From the NCBI GenBank assembly GCA_024346935.1, contig AP024879.1, positions 372,001-436,000 on the forward strand: 64,000 nt of DNA, given 5' to 3'. A model generated the notes under the pieces. That model was not told where the DNA came from. It did no database searches and saw only the letters and a list, made by a program, of their open reading frames with translations. A program made the position numbers and the translations under genes. Source of the stretch: Vibrio inusitatus (lineage in GTDB: Bacteria; Pseudomonadota; Gammaproteobacteria; Enterobacterales; Vibrionaceae). This document shows positions 37,177-46,563 of the stretch, piece by piece (positions within the stretch are counted from its first letter, which is position 1; each line of letters starts with the position of its first letter).

Positions 37177-38358
37177 GAGGGCGTCAGGGTGGGTTTTTGA
37201 ACGGAAATACTCGGTGTTTAACACATTTAATTCGCTGTTGATTGCTATAAGTATTAAAGCTGATCGATTGTACTTCATTGTAATTTAGTCCGTTTTTGAA
37301 CTTTTTTACGTAAGGGTTCCTAATTATCACCACCCGAATTCAAAACAGTTAGGTAGTTAAGATGACATGAAGTCGTCAAGTTGGCCTAGATGACCTATGA
37401 ACTCCGCGGTAACGATTTGTAGACTTGATTGATGATGCAACTGCCGATGTTGAGTCCAACAAAAGTGTCATTAGTATCATAAAATCTAATTTCACATACA
37501 GAGGGCAGGGAACCTAACAGTCTTGATAATCTTTCAATCAAGCATTCGCGTTGCTAACAGGTAATGTAAGTTTATTAGCAAAAGCTAGAAAGTTACTTTT
37601 AAGTATTGGCTAGGTGGCGGCTGCAAGTCTTGGGTTAGAGGAAGGCTTATGGACGTTAAAGCAATGTGGAGACCTAATTCAGAATCAGTCCTCTTATATA
37701 GCTCAATAGAATGTTCTGTTCTGGCTGATTGATCATGATGGTAGTGGAGCAAACGAGTTCAAACGCCAATGATCTGTGGAACACTAGGTGTATCTGTTTC
37801 GTTAAGACAAACTTGGCAGCACTAAAGATCTACTCTTTGGTCAAGTTCTCTTTTTATTAGTGTAATAAAAGCAATGCAAAACTGCTCTGTGTATAGATGA
37901 GGATACTTTTTCCATTGTGATGACTTTTGGAGAATCTACTTTCTAAGTTTCTTTGACTACTAATAGGATAATGGATAGGCAAGTGGTTTGGTGAAGTATT
38001 GGGTAGCGTCATACTTTATCTTTTACTTACGTTATTGGTTAAGGACACTACCTTCTTAACCAAAGAAGCAGAATGATGGCTGTAGCAGTAGGGTAACGGT
38101 ATTGAGTTACTGGATTTATCTCGGTGCCATAAATTATTTTACGTCGATCTTAATTTTATGTCCGACAATAAGGTGCATGTAGCTGATACGTTGTGTGAAG
38201 TCGATCGCATTATTGAGACGTTTAATTCCAATGATGTAATATATACAGCGAACTGTAACTATTTGTATCCTATTGTTATATTTGGTTTTTCTGTGGGTTG
38301 CATAATTGACATAGAGTGATTTATGCAAAATTTTATTGCTCAAACCATCTATTTAAAC

Positions 38359-38388
38359 TTGCTTTTCTTATTTGTAATACAATATACT
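38359..38388 (+). promoter_or_regulatory. Promoter with embedded operator, upstream of the candidate small RNA
   Basis: A -35 TTGCTT (38359-38364) and -10 TATACT (38383-38388) are separated by 18 bp, and the last 11 bases of the spacer are the perfect operator TTGTAATACAA (38372-38382). Binding there would block RNA polymerase. No protein gene follows on this strand before a strong terminator. Confidence 0.65.
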
Positions 38389-38394
38389 TAATGG

Positions 38395-38690
38395 GTCGCA
38401 AGGAACGACGGTCGATAACTTATTTAAGTTTTGATAAGTAATGACGAGTGTTTTCAGCGAGCGTTTAATAGAGGGCACGGCCCCTATAAATTAGATTACA
38501 AAAGGCAAGGTTCACTGAACGTTGACTATATAAACGATTACTAGCGAAAGTGGGTTCGAGTAAAGATCCGGCTTTTAATGGTGAAGCTCCATAACTACTA
38601 ATAATAGCCTAAGCATACCCTTCTAGTGTTTAGGCTCGGTACACCACCGATTTACCCATAGGCTATGCACTTGCCTATGGGTTTTTTTTG
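38395..38690 (+). ncRNA. Candidate small regulatory RNA of about 295 nt
   Basis: It begins about 7 nt after a good sigma-70 promoter and ends in a strong intrinsic terminator. Another stem (AGCCTAA ... TTAGGCT, about 38608-38634) lies before the terminator. No open frame above about 17 codons is present; two tiny ones, at 38391 (16 codons) and about 38449 (17 codons), lack convincing ribosome-binding sites. A dual-function RNA or a small peptide remains possible. The call rests only on sequence signals. Confidence 0.5.
38655..38690 (+). terminator. Strong rho-independent terminator with no protein gene upstream
   Basis: ACCCATAGGC-TATGCACTT-GCCTATGGGT, a perfect 10-bp stem, followed by eight T. 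The opposite strand has no T run after the stem, so the transcript comes from the plus strand. Confidence 0.88.
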
Positions 38691-39140
38691 CCTCTTTTTT
38701 CTCAATTTTCACGCATTTCGATAGTATTTTCATAAAACGTTATGGATTGCCGCTATTAAAAGATCATTTAGCTTGTCACCAAAATGCCGATTTTGTTTAA
38801 AATGACCTTAGTCCTATCAATTTTATTATCCGAAAAGTAGTGAGATTTCGATTGATTTCTTGAAGATTCCAATGAAATGGCGGTTCAATTAAGTAGTATT
38901 AATTGTTTTAAAATGTTTCATCGATAACATTATTAAGCCGGATTTTAATTGCTGTACTATCGTTAAAGTAAAGGTGGTCCTTTCGGTATATTCATACTAA
39001 CCCCCGTGCAATAAGACATTTGACTTGTTTTGTTACATTTATGGTGTTTTATGTAGCGATTTATGGCTCTTTTGGGTCTTGATCACTTGTATGATTTAAT
39101 CTAGGGCTAGTCTTGAGTCATAGGTCACATTTATGAAGTA

Positions 39141-39151
39141 TTGTAATACAA
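39141..39151 (+). promoter_or_regulatory. Operator of the SSS symporter gene at 39218
   Basis: Perfect TTGTAATACAA, 67 bp upstream of the ATG. A GATCACTTGTATGATTTA element (about 39081), shared with the promoter at 41.9 kb, lies about 60 bp further upstream and includes a CRP-like TCAC half-site. Confidence 0.7.
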
Positions 39152-39217
39152 AAGATGAAAGTTACTGTTTAGACTGAACTGGATTTGAAATAATTTTTTA
39201 CAGTTTAAGGTAATGCA

Positions 39218-40996
39218 ATGGATCTCAATACTATAATTGTTGGCATCTACTTCCTATTCTTGATTGCGATAGGTTGGATGTTCAGAACGTTTACAAGCAC
39301 TACTAGTGATTACTTCCGTGGCGGCGGTAATATGCTTTGGTGGATGGTTGGTGCAACTGCGTTTATGACTCAGTTCTCAGCTTGGACATTTACTGGTGCG
39401 GCAGGTAAGGCTTACAACGATGGTTTTGCAGTAGCAATCATCTTCCTAGCAAACGCATTTGGCTACTTCATGAACTTTGCGTACTTCGCGCCTAAGTTCC
39501 GCCAATTACGCGTTGTAACTGTAATTGAAGCAATTCGCATGCGCTTTGGTGCTGCGAACGAGCAAGTATTTACTTGGTCTTCAATGCCTAACAGTGTTGT
39601 ATCTGCAGGTGTTTGGCTTAACGCACTAGCAATCATTGCATCTGGTATCTTCGGCTTCGACATGACTATGACCATCTGGATTACAGGTTTGGTTGTACTT
39701 GCAATGTCTGTAACGGGCGGCTCATGGGCGGTAATCGCATCTGACTTTATGCAGATGGTTATCATCATGGCGGTAACGGTTACTTGTGCTGTAGTTGCTG
39801 TTGTTCAAGGTGGCGGTGTTGGTGAAATCATCAATAACTTCCCTGTAGGTGACACTGGTTCTTTCGTAGCGGGTAACAACCTTAACTACCTAAGCATCTT
39901 CAGCATCTGGGCATTCTTCATCTTTGTTAAGCAGTTCTCTATTACTAACAACATGCTTAACTCTTACCGTTACCTAGCGGCGAAAGATTCTAAGAACGCT
40001 AAGAAAGCGGCACTTCTAGCATGTGTACTTATGCTAGGTGGTGTATTCATCTGGTTCATGCCTTCTTGGTATATTGCTGGTCAAGGCGTTGACCTATCAG
40101 CTGCTTACCCAGACGCAGGTTCTAAAGCAGGTGACTTTGCTTACCTATACTTCGTACAAGAGTACATGCCAGCGGGTATGGTTGGTCTACTTGTAGCGGC
40201 AATGTTCGCAGCAACCATGTCTTCAATGGACTCTGGCCTAAACCGTAACTCAGGTATTTTTGTTAAGAACTTCTACGAAACAATCGTTCGTAAAGGTAAA
40301 GCTTCAGAAAAAGAACTAGTAACAGTATCTAAGATTACATCTACTGTATTCGGTATCTTAATCATTCTTATTGCACAGTTCATTAACTCTCTTAAGGGTC
40401 TGAGCTTGTTCGATACAATGATGTACGTTGGTGCTCTAATCGGCTTCCCAATGACTATTCCTGCATTCCTAGGCTTCTTCATTAAGAAGACTCCTGACTG
40501 GGCTGGTTGGGGTACGCTAATTGTTGGTGCAATCGTATCTTATATTGTTGGTTTCGTTATCAATGCAGACATGGTATCTCATGCATTTGGTCTTGAAGAG
40601 CTAACGAAGCGTGAATGGTCTGATGTTAAGGTTGCTATCGGTCTTATCGGTCACATTACACTAACAGGTGGTTTCTTCATCGCTTCTACTCTGTTCTACA
40701 AGCCTCTAACTGCAGAGCGTCAAGCTGACGTAGACAAGTTCTTTGGTAACCTATCTACGCCTCTAGTAGCAGAGTCTGTTGCACAACAGAAACTGGATAA
40801 TAAACAGCGTGAAATGCTAGGTAAACTAATCGCAGTAGCAGGTCTTGGTGTAATGCTAATGGCATTCCTACCTAACCCAATGTGGGGCCGCGGCGTGTTC
40901 ATCCTGTGTGGTGCTATCGTTGGTGGTGTTGGTCTACTGCTAGTTAAAGCCGTTGATGATTCGGTAGAAAACTTAGAAGAAAGTGTTGCTAAATAA
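39218..40996 (+). CDS. Na+/solute symporter (SSS family), Toa-type
   Basis: 592 aa, start MDLNTIIVGIYFLFLIAIGWMF, about 14 membrane segments. It is very close to the symporter at 41988 over its whole length and close to the one at 5752; SDYFRGGGNMLWWMVGATAF and ATMSSMDSGLNRNSG are intact. Expected role: Na+-driven import of unsaturated uronate or short alginate oligomers. Own operator upstream and terminator downstream. Confidence 0.92.
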   Translation: MDLNTIIVGIYFLFLIAIGWMFRTFTSTTSDYFRGGGNMLWWMVGATAFMTQFSAWTFTGAAGKAYNDGFAVAIIFLANAFGYFMNFAYFAPKFRQLRVVTVIEAIRMRFGAANEQVFTWSSMPNSVVSAGVWLNALAIIASGIFGFDMTMTIWITGLVVLAMSVTGGSWAVIASDFMQMVIIMAVTVTCAVVAVVQGGGVGEIINNFPVGDTGSFVAGNNLNYLSIFSIWAFFIFVKQFSITNNMLNSYRYLAAKDSKNAKKAALLACVLMLGGVFIWFMPSWYIAGQGVDLSAAYPDAGSKAGDFAYLYFVQEYMPAGMVGLLVAAMFAATMSSMDSGLNRNSGIFVKNFYETIVRKGKASEKELVTVSKITSTVFGILIILIAQFINSLKGLSLFDTMMYVGALIGFPMTIPAFLGFFIKKTPDWAGWGTLIVGAIVSYIVGFVINADMVSHAFGLEELTKREWSDVKVAIGLIGHITLTGGFFIASTLFYKPLTAERQADVDKFFGNLSTPLVAESVAQQKLDNKQREMLGKLIAVAGLGVMLMAFLPNPMWGRGVFILCGAIVGGVGLLLVKAVDDSVENLEESVAK

Positions 40997-41023
40997 TCGA
41001 TTGATTTAAACACTTCAAACAAC

Positions 41024-41053
41024 AAATGCGAGCAGAGATGCTCGCATTTTTTT
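41024..41053 (+). terminator. Terminator of the symporter gene
   Basis: AAATGCGAGCA-GAGA-TGCTCGCATTT followed by a T run, about 28 bp after the stop. Confidence 0.9.
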
Positions 41054-41272
41054 GTTTAATCGTTTTTAACTATAGTGTTACTGAATGCCTGATGTCCTTA
41101 GATGAAGTCTAAGTGTCCAGCTTAAGCTAATCTTAAGGCTTTGTAGGCATTTGTGTTTGTAGCAACAACTATTAGCGTCACTGTTCATGAAATGGAAAAT
41201 ATAGTTGCATTAGTCTCTAAATGATATTCAACCTGTAGAGTGGAATAAGTCAATCATTAGGGAAGTCAAAAT

Positions 41273-41473
41273 ATGAACGTCGCACTTTTATCAGCAGGAA
41301 TCTTTGGAACTCTTTCATTAGCAATTACCGCAACCATCGTTAGCTATGAAAATAAAAAGTCCAAAACACTTGATGCATTACGAGCAAAGCAGGCTCAAGA
41401 ACATAAGCAGAAAGCTTCAACAATCCAAACAGAGAAATTAAGAGCAATGTATAAACGAAAAGGGGCTATTTAA
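41273..41473 (+). CDS. Small membrane protein of unknown function
   Basis: 66 aa. An N-terminal membrane helix (about 3-24: VALLSAGIFGTLSLAITATIV) is followed by a highly charged, Lys/Gln-rich helix (KKSKTLDALRAKQAQEHKQKAS). GGAAG lies before the ATG at good distance. It sits between the two tandem symporter genes, after a terminator. I do not recognise it. Confidence 0.6.
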   Translation: MNVALLSAGIFGTLSLAITATIVSYENKKSKTLDALRAKQAQEHKQKASTIQTEKLRAMYKRKGAI

Positions 41474-41984
41474 ATTTGTAGCGTAAAACGTTTGGAACAT
41501 TGCTATTTAGCGAACTGTTGTATAGTGGTTCGCTAGCGTACAATTCTTCAGAAAACCTCCTCTAAAGCCTATATCAACCCCAAGCACTTTCAGTACTGTT
41601 AGTAAGATTATTCCCTTATAGTTAGAAATCCCACCTTACAATTCGCACCATTAGTCATACTATTAACTCGTCATTGGTCATAATGAATAAGTTTTTAAAA
41701 GAAATGAATAATGTATCTAATACAGTTTATTGAATGAATAATGTGACACTTGACTCATAATTGACGGGGTAACTGTTGGTTACTGTGTGTAACAAGGTGT
41801 TTCAGTGCTATTTATCGATATAATTCAATCGTTACGGAATGTTAGATCTAGATCACTTGTATGATTTATCGAATAAGAATTCTCGGGGTATTTGTCACAA
41901 TAAAGACTTATTGTAGTACAAGTTACGTTAGCTTCTAGTTAGAATTTTTGGACTTACACAACAAATCAATCTTACTAAGGTTAA
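41474..41984. other. Intergenic region upstream of the second tandem symporter
   Basis: No gene. A hairpin TAGCGAAC ... GTTCGCTA (41508-41534, no T run) follows the small ORF. The control region of the next gene contains the operator at 41911 and a CRP-like TTAGA-N6-TCACT at 41842-41857. Confidence 0.5.
41911..41921 (+). promoter_or_regulatory. Operator of the SSS symporter gene at 41988
   Basis: TTGTAGTACAA, a perfect TTGTA-N-TACAA palindrome, 67-77 bp upstream of the ATG, the same spacing and the same upstream GATCACTTGTATGATTTA element (about 41851) as at 39.1 kb. Confidence 0.7.
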
Positions 41985-41987
41985 ATG

Positions 41988-43763
41988 ATGGATCTCAATA
42001 CAGTTATTGTTGGCGTCTATTTCCTATTCTTAATTGCAATAGGATGGATGTTCAGAACGTTTACAAGCACAACAAGTGATTACTTCCGAGGCGGCGGTAG
42101 CATGCTTTGGTGGATGGTAGGTGCAACTGCCTTCATGACTCAGTTCTCTGCTTGGACATTTACCGGTGCAGCGGGTAAAGCGTACGCGGATGGTTTTGCT
42201 GTTGCAGTAATCTTCCTTGCGAACGCATTCGGTTACCTAATGAACTACCTATACTTCGCTCCTAAATTCCGTCAACTACGTGTTGTAACGGTAATCCAGG
42301 CGATTCGTATGCGTTTCGGTAGCTTCAACGAGCAAGTATTTACTTGGTCTGGTATGCCAAACAGCGTTATCTCTGCGGGTATCTGGCTAAACGGTCTAGC
42401 AATTATTGCATCGGGCATCTTTGGCTTTGACATGACGACGACCATCATTCTTACCGGTCTTGTTGTACTAGTAATGTCTGTTACCGGTGGTTCTTGGGCG
42501 GTAATCGCATCTGACTTTATGCAGATGGTTATCATCATGGCGGTTACAGTAACGTGTGCTGTTGTTGCTATCATCCAAGGCGGCGGTGTTGGTGAGATCA
42601 TTGCTAACTTCCCAACAGACGAAGGCGCATCTTTCGTTTCGGGTAACAACCTTAACTACCTAAGCATCTTCGGTATTTGGGCATTCTTCATCTTTGTGAA
42701 GCAGTTCTCTATCACGAACAACATGCTTAACTCTTACCGCTACCTAGCGGCTAAAGACTCAAAGAACGCGAAAAAAGCAGCACTTCTTGCTTGTGTTCTT
42801 ATGACTATTGGTCCAGCTATCTGGTTCATGCCTTCTTGGTTCATCGCAGGCCAAGGTGTTGACCTAGCGGCTATCTACCCAGAAGCCGGTTCTAAAGCAG
42901 CTGACTTTGCTTACCTATACTTCGTTGAAACCTTCATGCCAGCAGGTATGGTGGGTCTACTTATCGCAGCTATGTTTGCCGCGACTATGTCTTCAATGGA
43001 TTCAGGTCTAAACCGTAACTCAGGTATTTTTGTTAAGAACTTCTACGAACCAATCTGTCGTCCAAACGCGACTGAGAAAGAGCTAGTAGTTGTATCTAAA
43101 CTTACGTCTACGTTCTTCGGTATCGCAATTATCCTTGTAGCGCTATTCATTAACTCGCTAAAAGGTCTAAGCTTATTCGACACAATGATGTACGTTGGTG
43201 CTCTAATCGGTTTCCCAATGACTATTCCAGCATTCTGTGGTTTCTTCATTAAGAAGACTCCGGACTGGGCAGGTTGGGGTACGCTTGTAGTAGGTGCTAT
43301 CGTTTCTTACTACGTTGGTTTTGTTATCACTGCAGATATGGTTGCTAACTGGTTTAATCTAGAGCCTCTAACAGGTCGTGAGTGGTCAGATCTTAAAGTT
43401 GCTATTGGTCTTATTGGACACCTAGTGTTTACAGCAGGCTTCTTCTGCCTAACAACACTGTTCTACAAGCCACTTTCAGCTGAGCGTCAAGCTGATGTTG
43501 ATAAGTTCTTCGAGAACCTACACACACCACTAGTTGCTGAGTCTGCTGAACAGAAAGTACTAGATAACAAACAGCGTCGTATGCTTGGTTCACTTATCGC
43601 AGTAGCGGGTGTTGGTGTAATGCTAATGTTTGCTCTACCAAATCCACTATGGGGACGTTTCATCTTCATCTTGTGTGGTGCGATTGTTATGAGTGTTGGT
43701 CTACTACTTGTTAAAGCAGTTGATGACACAGTAGAAGAACTACGTGAACAATCAGCTGAATAA
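41988..43763 (+). CDS. Na+/solute symporter (SSS family), Toa-type, tandem paralogue
   Basis: 591 aa from the second of two consecutive ATG codons (41985 and 41988); the second gives MDLNTVIVGVYFLFLIAIGW as in the paralogue at 39218. The differences between the two are spread over the protein and mostly conservative, with the SSMDSGLNRNSG Na+-site block unchanged. It is followed by a terminator and then the PL6 lyase gene. Confidence 0.92.
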   Translation: MDLNTVIVGVYFLFLIAIGWMFRTFTSTTSDYFRGGGSMLWWMVGATAFMTQFSAWTFTGAAGKAYADGFAVAVIFLANAFGYLMNYLYFAPKFRQLRVVTVIQAIRMRFGSFNEQVFTWSGMPNSVISAGIWLNGLAIIASGIFGFDMTTTIILTGLVVLVMSVTGGSWAVIASDFMQMVIIMAVTVTCAVVAIIQGGGVGEIIANFPTDEGASFVSGNNLNYLSIFGIWAFFIFVKQFSITNNMLNSYRYLAAKDSKNAKKAALLACVLMTIGPAIWFMPSWFIAGQGVDLAAIYPEAGSKAADFAYLYFVETFMPAGMVGLLIAAMFAATMSSMDSGLNRNSGIFVKNFYEPICRPNATEKELVVVSKLTSTFFGIAIILVALFINSLKGLSLFDTMMYVGALIGFPMTIPAFCGFFIKKTPDWAGWGTLVVGAIVSYYVGFVITADMVANWFNLEPLTGREWSDLKVAIGLIGHLVFTAGFFCLTTLFYKPLSAERQADVDKFFENLHTPLVAESAEQKVLDNKQRRMLGSLIAVAGVGVMLMFALPNPLWGRFIFILCGAIVMSVGLLLVKAVDDTVEELREQSAE

Positions 43764-43782
43764 TAAAAGCTTATAATTAATT

Positions 43783-43810
43783 AAAGCGGGCAGAACAGCC
43801 CGCTTTTTTT
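43783..43810 (+). terminator. Terminator between symporter and PL6 genes
   Basis: AAAGCGGGC-AGAACA-GCCCGCTTT followed by a T run. Only 32 bp remain before the PL6 ATG, too short for a full promoter, so PL6 may depend on partial read-through. Confidence 0.9.
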
Positions 43811-43842
43811 GCTTTGTAATCCCTAAAAGAAGAGACAATAAA

Positions 43843-45414
43843 ATGAAGAAAACTGCCATTGCCTTAGCTGCTACGTTAGCTTTGTCTGGATGTAGCCTTT
43901 TTAATAACTCTCAGCCAGAAGAACCTATGACAGTTGCGGACGTAAATCGCAGCATGCTTTTAGAAAGTGACCGTTTAACGGTTATTGAGAAAGCGTCTAT
44001 GGAAGAGGCTTATAAAGGAGAGGTTGACGCACTTCGCGAAAAGATCCTAAACGCGAAAAACGGTGACGTGATTGAAATCGAACCAGGCAAGTATCGTAAC
44101 CTTGGTCAACTGACTATCGAAGCGAATAACGTAACGATTAAAGCGAGAAAGGCAGGTACTGCCTGGATCACTGGTTTGGTTCAATTTGAACTGAACGGCG
44201 ACGGTATTACATTGGACGGTTTAGTATTCACTGAAGGCGGCCCTAATGAGCGCTTTGGTGGTGTGCGTATGATGGGTGATCGAATCACGCTGAAGAATTC
44301 AACTTTCTATTACTTTAACGATGATTATCCGTATGAACCCGACGAGCGTCGTTCTGAGTACCCTAAGTACCTTTGGGTTTCCTTATGGGGTAAAGATGGT
44401 CAGGTAATTAATAACCGTTTCGAAGGCAAGCAAAAGCGTGGCACTTTGATCGGTGTTCAAAAAAATGAAACGCCTGATAACCACATTATCAAGCACAATA
44501 TTTTCTTGGATCAAAAACCTAACCAATTTAATGAGTTCGATATCAAAGAAGCGATCCGATATAACGGCAACAGTTGGGAAGCGATTCGTATAGGTGACTC
44601 AAAAGCATCACAATGGCCTTCAAATAGCCAATTTGTTGAGAACCTAATGATTGATATGGACGGTGAGCGCGAACTTATCTCTATTAAATCAGGTGGCAAC
44701 ATCATTGGTGGTAACACCATTTTTGAAAGCACGGCATTGATTTCTCTTCGTCACGGTAAAGCAAACGTGGTGGAAGACAACGTCATTTTAGGTAATGGCA
44801 AGCGTCTTACTGGCGGCATGCGTATTTATGATGAAGATCATGTAATCCGTAACAACTATATTGCCGGTACTCGTGGTCGTGATGGTCTCATTGAAGGCAA
44901 TGCGGATCTTCGAGGCGGTATTGTTATCAATACTGGGATCATTGATGTAGCTAATGGTGAGGAGCTAGATCAAGCTGTTAAGGGTAAAGAGTTAAACAAG
45001 CAGTGGACTCCGAAAAATATCACAATAGAAAACAACACTTTAGTTGATACAGAGTGGGGCATTGTCTATGGCAACCAGACTCACCGTGTAAGCCTGTTCG
45101 ACAACAAAGAAGTTGAAAATATTTTTGGTGGTGTAGATGTTCACTTTAGCAAGAACCTTGTAGATAACTCTTCTAACCCTGAGTTCGTTGCAGTTCGTGC
45201 TACTGCCGCCTTCCCGTTGAATGGAGCAACTTACACTGATGAAGTCTACGTTGGCCAAGTAACAGAAGCAGAGCAGGTGTCAAATTACTCAGCTGAATTA
45301 CCAAAAACCACTAACGTGAATGGCTTTGAGTCAGCTGAAAACGTTGGTGTTGATGCTTCTAAATTGAAGGTCATCACAGCTGACGTTGCAGGACCAGACT
45401 ACGTAATCCAATAA
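43843..45414 (+). CDS. Alginate lyase, PL6 family, lipoprotein
   Basis: 523 aa. Signal peptide MKKTAIALAATLALSGC with lipobox Cys17. The mature part is a parallel beta-helix of the chondroitinase-B-like PL6 family: GDVIEIEPGKYRN, GLVFTEGGPNERFGGVRM, NGNSWEAIRIGDSKAS, and the candidate catalytic pair Lys282 (ISIKSGG) and Arg303/His304 (SLRHGKANVVEDN), 21 residues apart as in characterised members. Single-domain length, so it lacks the second helix of AlyGC-type enzymes. It should cut alginate outside the cytoplasm. Confidence 0.93.
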   Translation: MKKTAIALAATLALSGCSLFNNSQPEEPMTVADVNRSMLLESDRLTVIEKASMEEAYKGEVDALREKILNAKNGDVIEIEPGKYRNLGQLTIEANNVTIKARKAGTAWITGLVQFELNGDGITLDGLVFTEGGPNERFGGVRMMGDRITLKNSTFYYFNDDYPYEPDERRSEYPKYLWVSLWGKDGQVINNRFEGKQKRGTLIGVQKNETPDNHIIKHNIFLDQKPNQFNEFDIKEAIRYNGNSWEAIRIGDSKASQWPSNSQFVENLMIDMDGERELISIKSGGNIIGGNTIFESTALISLRHGKANVVEDNVILGNGKRLTGGMRIYDEDHVIRNNYIAGTRGRDGLIEGNADLRGGIVINTGIIDVANGEELDQAVKGKELNKQWTPKNITIENNTLVDTEWGIVYGNQTHRVSLFDNKEVENIFGGVDVHFSKNLVDNSSNPEFVAVRATAAFPLNGATYTDEVYVGQVTEAEQVSNYSAELPKTTNVNGFESAENVGVDASKLKVITADVAGPDYVIQ

Positions 45415-45444
45415 AATATAACGACGTAGATGGCTAGGTAAAAC

Positions 45445-45471
45445 AAAGGCGAGCATTGCTCGCCTTTTTTT
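45445..45471. terminator. Terminator after PL6 (probably bidirectional)
   Basis: AAAGGCGAGCA-TTGCTCGCCTTT with a T run on plus and TTTGTTTT on minus, between convergent genes. Confidence 0.88.
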
Positions 45472-45492
45472 GTATTTATTACTTACTGATGG

Positions 45493-46299
45493 TCATGCTG
45501 GCATTTTGGCACTTTCTTGCTGGGTTTTGCATCGATTTAGCTGATCTCTAACGATTTGTTTATAAACCTTAATCAGTTCAAATGACATGAAGCTAGTATC
45601 TAAATAAAGCAACGGAGCAGAGATTGAGTTGCCTTTAGTCAGGTCGTGCATTGAATCTGATAGACGTGCAATGGCTTCATTGAGAGTGTACTGGCTATTA
45701 AACCCCTGATCTTGAAAACGTTTAGCTTTGTTGAGTAAATTACTGGCTCGTCCGACTAACAGTTTCGGATTTCGTAACCCATTTTGAACAACTGAACTGA
45801 TGCAGATTCGATATTGTGTTAATGCATCTACAGTGTCCATTAATGTTTGCCATTGCTCGTTGTAGCGCGTCATTGATAACTCTTGTCCCTTGAGGCTTCT
45901 TAGCACTGCGCAATCGCAGCAAAAAAATAGCAGGCGTATCGTTTGCCCGTGAACGACGAGTTGCTTTGATAGTGATTGTTCTTCGCTATTTTGACTTAGC
46001 GCTTCTAAACGCATACTCAAAATATGTCGCTCAGGCCGACTTCCTAGGTAACTGTAGCTGCTGACTTTGTTGCTTAGGGAAAACAACGTTGATTTGATTT
46101 CGCTAAATGCTTCGTGGTCTATCTCTTCGCCTGTCATTTCTTCATAAACAAATGAGCGATGAAGTCGCACAGCGTCTATCGCATCAAACACAAATTTTAT
46201 GGCTAACTTTCCTTGCGTGATAGGGGATTCAAAAGGTGAAGAGATCGCGTTAGTAAGTCCTGCGCGATTGATCAATAGCATGTTGCTTGATATGTCCAT
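45493..46299 (-). CDS. Protein of unknown function, helical
   Basis: 268 aa from the ATG at 46299 (MDISSNMLLINRAGL), which has a good AAGGATG ribosome-binding site; the frame opens 33 bases earlier. No signal peptide or clear membrane segment. It is mostly alpha-helical with Arg/Glu/Ser-rich helices (RLEALSQNSEEQSLSKQL, RASNLLNKAKRFQDQ), and has a CCDC pair. I do not recognise the family. It is divergent from the antiporter gene at 46564. Confidence 0.7.
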   Translation of the reverse strand: MDISSNMLLINRAGLTNAISSPFESPITQGKLAIKFVFDAIDAVRLHRSFVYEEMTGEEIDHEAFSEIKSTLFSLSNKVSSYSYLGSRPERHILSMRLEALSQNSEEQSLSKQLVVHGQTIRLLFFCCDCAVLRSLKGQELSMTRYNEQWQTLMDTVDALTQYRICISSVVQNGLRNPKLLVGRASNLLNKAKRFQDQGFNSQYTLNEAIARLSDSMHDLTKGNSISAPLLYLDTSFMSFELIKVYKQIVRDQLNRCKTQQESAKMPA

Positions 46300-46563
46300 A
46301 ATCACATCCTTATTTATGAAGACATTTATCACTCTTAACTAAGCAACTATGGTGCCAATTCATAACTTATTGTTTTTATTGCTTATTAATATCTATGCAG
46401 TGATTGTTTGTGCATTTTTCTTGTGCAGTAAGCACTGATTCGGTGCAGGAGCTTATTGACTTAAACAATCACAAAACAGCCTTGATGCATTGTCGAATAA
46501 AGTGGCACAAGTGATTGAATCTACTAAGGTGTTTACAGGTAATCACAAAGTTGAAGAATCACT

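Larger units (their letters stand above)
36703..39217. other. 2.5-kb region without protein genes, with one candidate small RNA
   Basis: Longest gene-free stretch in the window. It holds the kdgM5 control sites, the candidate small RNA at 38395-38690 and the control region of the symporter gene at 39218. Frames at 37.3-38.0 kb are broken by stops; short runs there look protein-like (for example LIDHDGSGANEF) but do not add up to a recognisable gene. Confidence 0.5.

Noticed and set aside
37360..37860. Decayed transposase or other pseudogene
   Set aside because: Short protein-like runs are split over frames with many stops, and I cannot name a family; not enough to list as a pseudogene.
38134..38343. 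69-aa minus-strand frame upstream of the small RNA
   Set aside because: AT-rich, no ribosome-binding site or recognisable features; probably a chance frame.
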